The position numbers and the translations under genes are program-made. Below, one piece after another: positions 58,708 through 64,000 of a stretch of DNA of 64,000 bases. The DNA comes from Methylobacterium planeticum (lineage in GTDB: Bacteria; Pseudomonadota; Alphaproteobacteria; Rhizobiales; Beijerinckiaceae). The notes below the pieces were generated by a model. It ran no database searches and had not been told where the DNA came from. It worked only from the letters and a program-made list of their open reading frames with translations. Each line of letters starts with the position of its first letter. Position 1 is the first letter of the stretch. Location of the stretch: contig NZ_VZZJ01000001.1 in assembly GCF_008806345.1 (NCBI RefSeq), forward strand, positions 186,001 through 250,000. Reading direction: 5' to 3'.

Positions 58708-60339
58708 TCATTTGTTTCGGCCAAGCAATACGAGCCAGCCGACACCGATCGTGAACACCATCATGCCGATCGTGATGAAGACCGGCGTCCCGAGGTCGAT
58801 CAGCCGGGGGGCGAGCTGGGTCGCGAAGGCGGCGACCACGAGGGCGACGGCGACGCGCGCGGCCGCGCGCTCGATGCCGCGCGTCACCTTGTCGAGCCCC
58901 TTCACCTCGATCTCGACGGTGACGCGCCCCTGCTTCAGGCGCACCAGCATCAGGTGAATCAGGGTCGGCAGCTCGGAGGCCGCGCCGAAGAGACCAACGC
59001 TGAGCGCTTCGGCCTTGCGCTTGATCCCCTTGAGGGAGAACTGCGTCTGCATCGTCGAGCGCACCGTCGGGCCGGCAGCGGCGAAGAGATCGAAGTTCGG
59101 GTCGAGCTGGCGCATCACGCCGTCCGCGGTGACGAGTCCCTTGAACAGGATGGCGAGGTCGGTCGGCATCGCGAGGTCGTTCTCGCGGGCCATCGTCATG
59201 AAGTCGGTGAGCACGAGCCCGAGATTGAGCGGGATCGAGGAATGGCTCTCGACGAAGGCCTGGGCCGAGGCTTCGAGTTTGGTCAGATCGGGATTGCTCG
59301 TTCCGGTCCAGTCGAGGAGGACCGCCATGAGGCCGTCGGCGTCCTGCTTGAGCATGGCGCCGATCAGCACGAGGAGCTGGTTCCGGCGCTTCTGCGACAG
59401 GCGGCCGATGATGCCGAAATCGATGAAGCCGATGCGATCGCCCGACATCGCCAGCAGGTTGCCGGGATGCGGATCGGCGTGGAACACGCCCTCGATCAGC
59501 GCCATCCGCAGGAAGGCATCCGTTCCCTTCTGGGCGAGAAGCTTCTTGTCGACCCCGGCGGCCTGCAAGCCGACCTCGTCGTTCGGGGAGATGCCGTGGA
59601 TGAATTCTTGAACGAGGACGCGTTCCGAGCACCATTCCCAGAAGATTTTCGGGAAGACGATGTCATCGCGACCCTCGAAGATCGCGGCAAGCAACTCGCA
59701 GTTGCGAGCCTCGTTGAGAAGGTCGAGCTCGCCGTTCAGACCCGCCGCGAGGTGACGCATCTGCTCGCGCGGCTGGTAGCGCGCCATGTCGGGCCATTCG
59801 GATTCGACGATGCGCGCGCCGTGCGCCATCAGGCGCAGATCCGCCTCGATGATCTTGCGCAGGCCCGGCCGCAGCACCTTGACCACGACCTCCTCGCCGG
59901 AATGGAGCCGGGCCCGGTACACCTGCGCGATCGACGCGGACGCGATCGGGTTGAGGTCGAACTCGGCGAAGATCTCGTTCGGCGAGGCACCGAGATCGGC
60001 TTCGAGCTGCGGCCGGATCAGGTCCCAGGGCACCGGCGAGACCTGGCTGTGCAGCTTCTCCAGTTCCTCGGTCCAGGCGGGGGAGAGCAGGTCCGGCCGG
60101 CTCGCGAGGACCTGCCCGAACTTGATGAAAGTCGGTCCCAACGCCTCGATCGCGCGGCGCAGGCGCTCGGGCTGGGACAGCCGCGTGACATCGACCCGCG
60201 GCTTGCGCCGGGGAAGCAGCGGGATGTAGCGGAGCCCGAGGCGGTCCACGACCTTGTTGACGCCGAAGCCGATCAGGATCGTGGCGATCTCGGACAGGCG
60301 CTGACGATCGCGCGCGGCAACGAAGGCGGTTTTCAGCAT
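58708..60339 (-). CDS. ubiB: ABC1/AarF kinase-like ubiquinone biosynthesis protein
   Basis: A 543-residue UbiB-family atypical kinase needed for ubiquinone synthesis. It shows the KxGQ motif (LGPTFIKFGQVLASRPDLL), the Ala-rich loop ASASIAQVYRARL, VVVKVLRPG, HADPHPGNLL and GFIDFGIIGRL. Two membrane segments close the C-terminus (VALVVAAFATQLAPRLI, VFITIGMMVFTIGVGWLVLL). The family probably extracts or moves lipid precursors at the membrane. It is divergent from the O-acetylhomoserine gene at 60551. Confidence 0.95.
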   Translation of the reverse strand: MLKTAFVAARDRQRLSEIATILIGFGVNKVVDRLGLRYIPLLPRRKPRVDVTRLSQPERLRRAIEALGPTFIKFGQVLASRPDLLSPAWTEELEKLHSQVSPVPWDLIRPQLEADLGASPNEIFAEFDLNPIASASIAQVYRARLHSGEEVVVKVLRPGLRKIIEADLRLMAHGARIVESEWPDMARYQPREQMRHLAAGLNGELDLLNEARNCELLAAIFEGRDDIVFPKIFWEWCSERVLVQEFIHGISPNDEVGLQAAGVDKKLLAQKGTDAFLRMALIEGVFHADPHPGNLLAMSGDRIGFIDFGIIGRLSQKRRNQLLVLIGAMLKQDADGLMAVLLDWTGTSNPDLTKLEASAQAFVESHSSIPLNLGLVLTDFMTMARENDLAMPTDLAILFKGLVTADGVMRQLDPNFDLFAAAGPTVRSTMQTQFSLKGIKRKAEALSVGLFGAASELPTLIHLMLVRLKQGRVTVEIEVKGLDKVTRGIERAAARVAVALVVAAFATQLAPRLIDLGTPVFITIGMMVFTIGVGWLVLLGRNK

Positions 60340-60550
60340 TGAGCGGTTCGACCCGTAGAGGCGCAGTGAGGCAGCCAGGCCCCGGGGACATCACGCGGTT
60401 CCGACTTTTTTAGGGTCGGGGCTGCGCAAACGTCCGTACGGAATGGCGCCCACGCCCTTCGCGCGCCGTGCCGCACCCGCCGGCAACGCCTTGCGCCGCT
60501 CTCGCGCCCGGGCGTACACGGCTCCGCATGGCCAGCCCGAGGAGACACCG

Positions 60551-61831
60551 ATGACCGACCGCCTGCCCGGCTTCAACACGCTGGCGATCCACGCGGGCGC
60601 CGCCCCCGACGCGGCGACCGGCGCGCGGGCGACCCCGATCTATCAGACCACCAGCTTCGTGTTCGACGATGTCGACCATGCGGCCTCCCTGTTCGGGCTG
60701 CAAGCCTTCGGCAACATCTATTCGCGGATCACCAACCCGACGAACGCGGTCCTGGAAGAGCGGATCGCGGCTCTCGAGGGCGGCACCGCGGCGGTCGCGG
60801 TGGCGTCGGGTCACGCGGCCGAGTTCCTGACCATGCACGCGCTGATGCAGCCCGGCGACGAGTTCGTGGCGGCGAACAAGCTCTACGGCGGCTCGATCAA
60901 CCAGTTCAACCACTCCTACAAGAATTTCGGCTGGTCGGTGGTCTGGGCCGACACCGACGATCCGTCCTCGTTCGAGCGGGCGATCACGCCCCGCACCAAG
61001 GCGATCTTCTGCGAGTCGATCGCCAATCCGGGCGGCGTGATCACCGATATCGCGGCGATCGCTCAGGTCGCCAAGCGCCACAAGATCCCGCTCATCGTCG
61101 ACAACACCATGGCGACGCCGTACCTGATCCGCCCCTTCGAGCACGGGGCCGACATCATCGTGCATTCGGCGACCAAGTTCCTCGGCGGCCACGGCAACTC
61201 GATCGGCGGATTGATCGTCGATGGCGGCAGCTTCAAATGGGCTGGCGACGACCGCTACCCGATGTTGAGCCAGCCGCGGCCGGAATATGCCGGGATGGTG
61301 CTCTCCGAGACGTTCGGCAATTTCGGCTTCGCCATCGCCTGCCGCGTGCTCGGCCTGCGCGACCTCGGCCCGGCGCTCTCGCCCTTCAACGCCTTCCTGA
61401 TCCTCAACGGCATCGAGACGCTGCCCCTGCGCATGCAGCGCCATTCGGACAACGCGCTCGTGGTCGCGACCCATCTGTCGCAGCACCCGGCGGTCGCTTG
61501 GGTCAGCTATCCGGGGCTCGAGACCGATCGCTACCATCAGCTCGCGAAGCGCTACACGCCGCATGGCGCCGGCGCCGTCTTCACATTCGGCCTCACGGAT
61601 GGCTACGAGGCGGGCGTGAAGCTCGTCTCCAACCTGCAGTTGTTCTCGCACCTCGCCAATATCGGCGATACCCGCTCGCTCGTGATCCACCCGGCCTCGA
61701 CCACGCATCGGCAGCTGACGGATGCGCAGAAGACCGCGGCGGGCGCCGGGCCGGAGGTGGTTCGCCTCTCCATCGGCCTGGAAGATCCCGCGGACCTGAT
61801 CGAGGACCTCGACGCCGCCCTGACGGCGTGA
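60551..61831 (+). CDS. metY: O-acetylhomoserine aminocarboxypropyltransferase (sulfhydrylase)
   Basis: A 426-residue PLP enzyme making homocysteine from O-acetylhomoserine and sulfide. Markers are [63 protein letters not shown], lysine K209 in [17 protein letters not shown] and [19 protein letters not shown], which fit canonical MetY. The start is the ATG at 60551; no SAM riboswitch is recognisable upstream. It is a paralogue of the gene at 56550-57839, in opposite orientation. Confidence 0.93.
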   Translation: MTDRLPGFNTLAIHAGAAPDAATGARATPIYQTTSFVFDDVDHAASLFGLQAFGNIYSRITNPTNAVLEERIAALEGGTAAVAVASGHAAEFLTMHALMQPGDEFVAANKLYGGSINQFNHSYKNFGWSVVWADTDDPSSFERAITPRTKAIFCESIANPGGVITDIAAIAQVAKRHKIPLIVDNTMATPYLIRPFEHGADIIVHSATKFLGGHGNSIGGLIVDGGSFKWAGDDRYPMLSQPRPEYAGMVLSETFGNFGFAIACRVLGLRDLGPALSPFNAFLILNGIETLPLRMQRHSDNALVVATHLSQHPAVAWVSYPGLETDRYHQLAKRYTPHGAGAVFTFGLTDGYEAGVKLVSNLQLFSHLANIGDTRSLVIHPASTTHRQLTDAQKTAAGAGPEVVRLSIGLEDPADLIEDLDAALTA

Positions 61832-61903
61832 AGCCGGCTCCTCAGCTGGTCACAACCGACGCCGGCGCGCGCATTGTCCGCGCCGTCCCTCGGGTCGTCG
61901 AAT

Positions 61904-62827
61904 TCAGAAGCACCAAGCCGTGATGGCTTTCAGCCGGCCCTCCGGGTCGAGGGTCGGGATCGCGAGGGCGGCACGGCCGCCTTGCCCATCAGGTCCGGCG
62001 AGCCAGGGCGCGTCGGCGGCACAATCCTCGCTGATCGCCGGGACGCCGGTGCTCAGCAGCTTCCCGAGGAGCCCTTCGCCGAGCCCGATGCGGGCCGGGC
62101 GCGCGGCCTCATCCTCGGACAGGCCCGCGTCGTAGACGAGGTGCCGGCCCTCCGCGTCCGGGCGCCAGATCTCGAAGCTTCGGGCGATCGGGGTGCCGCG
62201 GGCGGAAAGGAACACCATCACCCAGGTCCGGCCGGGATCGTAGTTGCACGGGAGGCCGAGCCCGAGGGTCAGCCCGACCTGCTGCGCCTCCTCCTGGCGC
62301 AGGAAACGCTCCGACCGGTAGATCTCCCGCAGGACGATGGGCATATCCGCCGCCCAGACGCTTCCGGGCAGGCCGAAGCCCCTTCCGAACCGCTTCATCC
62401 GCGAGATCGTCTCGAAGAGTTCGGCAGCCCCGTAATACCCGTCGTGGAGGCCGATCTGGGCGTCCTCCTCCGGATCGTTCTTCCAGACCTCGATCGCGCC
62501 GACATGCCCGGCATCGTCGCCGCACAGCAGCACGACGACGGCCTTGATGGCGTCCCCGGCGAAGATCGGCATCGCGATCCCGGAGGTCAGGCCGGCCTCG
62601 GAGGCCTTCGCGATGCGCAGGAAGGACGAATCCTTCAGGCTCTTGATCACGATCGGATGACGGGCAGCCCAGGCCGCGCCGGGCAATCCCTCGCCCTTGC
62701 GGAAGCGGACGGCCCGGCTGTGCTCGCGGAACGCATCGAGCGCGCCGTAGAGGCCGTCGCCGAAGACCAGCTCCGCGCCGTCCGGGCTCGGAAGCCAGAT
62801 CTCGGCGGCGCGGATGAAGGAGCGCAT
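61904..62827 (-). CDS. Protein of three tandem GAF-like modules, next to the nitrate transporter
   Basis: A protein of about 307 residues. Three repeats of about 100 residues each carry EIW/EVW, then RFRKGEGLPGAAWAARHPIV (1), RFGRGFGLPGSVWAADMPIV (2) and IGLGEGLLGKLLSTGVPAI (3). A strand with GLTSGIAMPIF or GLTLGLGLPC follows in the first two; the third ends at AALAIPTLDPEGRLKAITAW. This is a GAF-like sensor architecture with no output domain. It is downstream of the ABC ATPase on the same strand (22 bases), so it is probably in the nitrate operon; a ligand-sensing role is inferred. An ATG two codons upstream (62833) is possible. Confidence 0.8.
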   Translation of the reverse strand: MRSFIRAAEIWLPSPDGAELVFGDGLYGALDAFREHSRAVRFRKGEGLPGAAWAARHPIVIKSLKDSSFLRIAKASEAGLTSGIAMPIFAGDAIKAVVVLLCGDDAGHVGAIEVWKNDPEEDAQIGLHDGYYGAAELFETISRMKRFGRGFGLPGSVWAADMPIVLREIYRSERFLRQEEAQQVGLTLGLGLPCNYDPGRTWVMVFLSARGTPIARSFEIWRPDAEGRHLVYDAGLSEDEAARPARIGLGEGLLGKLLSTGVPAISEDCAADAPWLAGPDGQGGRAALAIPTLDPEGRLKAITAWCF

Positions 62828-62849
62828 GGCCATTCGGCGGCGGCCGGTG

Positions 62850-63644
62850 TCAGGCGGCGAGCGCCGGCCGGGCGTGTCTTGCGTAGAGGAATTCCAGCAC
62901 CTCCGCCCGGCAGTGCACGTAGTCCTTGTCCTCGACGAGTTCGAGGCGCTTGCGCGGCCGGGCCATCGGCACGGTCAGGACCTCGCCGATCGTCGCCGAG
63001 GGGCCGTTCGTCATCATGACGATCCGGTCGGAGAGGAGCACCGCCTCGTCCACGTCGTGGGTGATCATGATGACGGTGTTCTTCAACCGCATCTGGATCT
63101 CCATGAGCTGGTCCTGGAGATGGGCGCGCGTCAGCGCGTCGAGGGCGCCGAAGGGCTCGTCCATGAGGAGCACGGTCGGCTCCATGGCGAGCGCCCGGGC
63201 GATGCCGACGCGCTGCTTCATGCCGCCCGAGATCTCGTTCGGACGCTTGTCTGCCGCATGCATCATGTTCACGAGGGCGAGGTTGTGCTCGATCCAGGCG
63301 CTCCGCTCCGCCCTGGACTTCTTCTTCGCCAGTACCTTGTCGACGGCGAGCGCCACGTTCTCGCGGACCGTGAGCCAGGGCAGGAGCGAGTGGTTCTGGA
63401 ACACCACCGCCCGTTCGGGGCCGGGGCTCGAGACTTCCTTGCCGTCGAGGAGCACGACGCCCGTCGAGGCCTTCAGGAGGCCCGCCACGATGTTGAGCAC
63501 CGTCGACTTGCCGCAGCCGGAATGCCCGATGATCGAGACGAACTCGCCCTTGGCGATCTTCAGGTTCACGTCCCGCAGGACTTCCGTCGTCTTGCCGGCG
63601 CGCGTGAAGCTGATGCCGACCTGTGAGAGATCGAGATGGGCCAT
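62850..63644 (-). CDS. Nitrate-type ABC transporter ATP-binding protein
   Basis: A 264-residue ABC ATPase of the NrtD/SsuB/TauB group. Walker A is GHSGCGKST, the Q-loop is in VVFQNHSLLPWL, the signature is ISGGMKQRVGIARAL, Walker B is VLLMDEPFGALD and the H-loop is in MITHDVDEA. The C-terminal HCRAEVLEFLYARHARP resembles NrtD. The ATG at 63644 has GGGGGA seven bases upstream. It follows the permease gene by 11 bases. Confidence 0.93.
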   Translation of the reverse strand: MAHLDLSQVGISFTRAGKTTEVLRDVNLKIAKGEFVSIIGHSGCGKSTVLNIVAGLLKASTGVVLLDGKEVSSPGPERAVVFQNHSLLPWLTVRENVALAVDKVLAKKKSRAERSAWIEHNLALVNMMHAADKRPNEISGGMKQRVGIARALAMEPTVLLMDEPFGALDALTRAHLQDQLMEIQMRLKNTVIMITHDVDEAVLLSDRIVMMTNGPSATIGEVLTVPMARPRKRLELVEDKDYVHCRAEVLEFLYARHARPALAA

Positions 63645-63655
63645 GGACAATCCCC

Positions 63656-64000
63656 CTACGCCGCGCTGGTGCCGCGGGTGACGAGGCGTCCGAGCCCTGC
63701 CACCAGACGGTCGAGGATGAAGCCGATGACGCCGACATAGACGAGCGCCACGATGATCTCGCTGATGTGCGAGGAGTTCCAGGCATCCCAGATGAAGAAC
63801 CCGATGCCGACGCCGCCGATCAGCATCTCCGCCGCCACGATGGCGAGCCAGGACAGGCCGACGCCGATCCGCAGGCCCGTGAAGATGTAGGGGGCGGCCG
63901 AGGGCAGCATGATCTTGAAGAAGAACTCGAGCGGGTTGAGGCGCACCACCGCGGCGACGTTGCGGTAATCCTGCGGAATGTTCCGGATGCCGACCGCGGT
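63656..64000 (-). CDS. ntrB: Nitrate-type ABC transporter permease (5' truncated)
   Basis: The C-terminal 114 residues of a binding-protein-dependent permease; the gene begins beyond the right edge. The EAA loop (VRLNPLEFFFKIMLPSAAPYIFTGLRIGVGLSW) and LAIVAAEMLIGGVGIGFFIWDAWNSSHISEIIVALVYVG closely resemble NtrB (nitrate), more than SsuC or TauC. Substrate specificity remains an inference without the binding protein. Confidence 0.9.
   Translation of the reverse strand, partial: TAVGIRNIPQDYRNVAAVVRLNPLEFFFKIMLPSAAPYIFTGLRIGVGLSWLAIVAAEMLIGGVGIGFFIWDAWNSSHISEIIVALVYVGVIGFILDRLVAGLGRLVTRGTSAA

Noticed and set aside
58282..58754. Plus-strand ORFs in the gap before ubiB
   Set aside because: Low-complexity Arg/Ser/Pro translations; the minus strand holds a better explanation, the kinase remnant.
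60340..60550. Possible SAM-type riboswitch upstream of metY
   Set aside because: I compared it with the SAM-II pattern and found no matching pseudoknot elements; only a 5-bp CCGAC/GTCGG hairpin around TTTTTT at 60401-60419.

Overview
This is one 64 kb stretch of a very GC-rich alphaproteobacterial chromosome (about 70 % G+C by eye). It is dense, almost entirely core and housekeeping sequence, and most coding frames have antisense shadow frames. Gene content and order (obgE-proB-proA-nadD-rsfS-rlmH-envC-ctpA-yibQ-rppH; rpmH-rnpA-yidC-engB; a lone mutA; an OlsB acyltransferase; CtrA-like sites) point to Rhizobiales, most plausibly Methylobacteriaceae. That placement is inference from protein resemblance; no database was searched. 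I saw no rRNA, tRNA, CRISPR array, prophage or intact IS element.

Layout. 0-12 kb: the end of comM, a glutathione transferase, two small exported proteins, methylmalonyl-CoA mutase small subunit, undecaprenyl-diphosphatase, a GST-queG-SDR operon, a membrane acyltransferase and OlsB. 12-26 kb: a HerA-like ATPase divergent from a small glycine-rich protein, then the conserved block rplU-rpmA ... obgE-proB-proA-nadD-rsfS-rlmH-envC-ctpA-yibQ-rppH (ribosome assembly, proline and NAD synthesis, envelope maintenance). 26-34.5 kb: a ROK-type kinase whose motifs occur in permuted order, a receiver-only response regulator, DUF1275 and WD40 proteins, an O-antigen ligase-like protein, a zincin, a HAD nucleotidase and argB. 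34.5-46 kb: a secreted phospholipase A2-like protein, small ORFs, a MOSC protein, clpB with a strong terminator, a phosphatase, a GH114-like protein, a short-chain fatty acid transporter and a membrane GGDEF-EAL protein. 46-53 kb (minus strand): DUF423, then rpmH-rnpA-yidC-engB, apt, an inositol-monophosphatase-type enzyme and icd. 53-64 kb: a TrmJ-type methyltransferase, a PAS-GGDEF-EAL protein, two divergent O-acetylhomoserine sulfhydrylase paralogues flanking a response regulator, a decayed histidine-kinase fragment and ubiB, and finally a nitrate-type ABC transporter with a triple GAF-like protein.

Most noteworthy observations. (1) The ROK protein at 26286-27374 has the normally C-terminal GGG/GAA half of the fold placed before the N-terminal DIGG half, which suggests a circular permutation. 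(2) Short tandem duplications span the stop codons of three genes (uppP, mutA, the DUF2937 gene). (3) A frameshifted HWE-type histidine-kinase C-terminus lies just upstream of a receiver-only response regulator. (4) The protein next to the nitrate transporter is made of three GAF-like repeats. (5) queG and rsfS seem to need non-ATG/GTG/TTG (CTG) starts. (6) RNase P protein has a long low-complexity tail that overlaps yidC.
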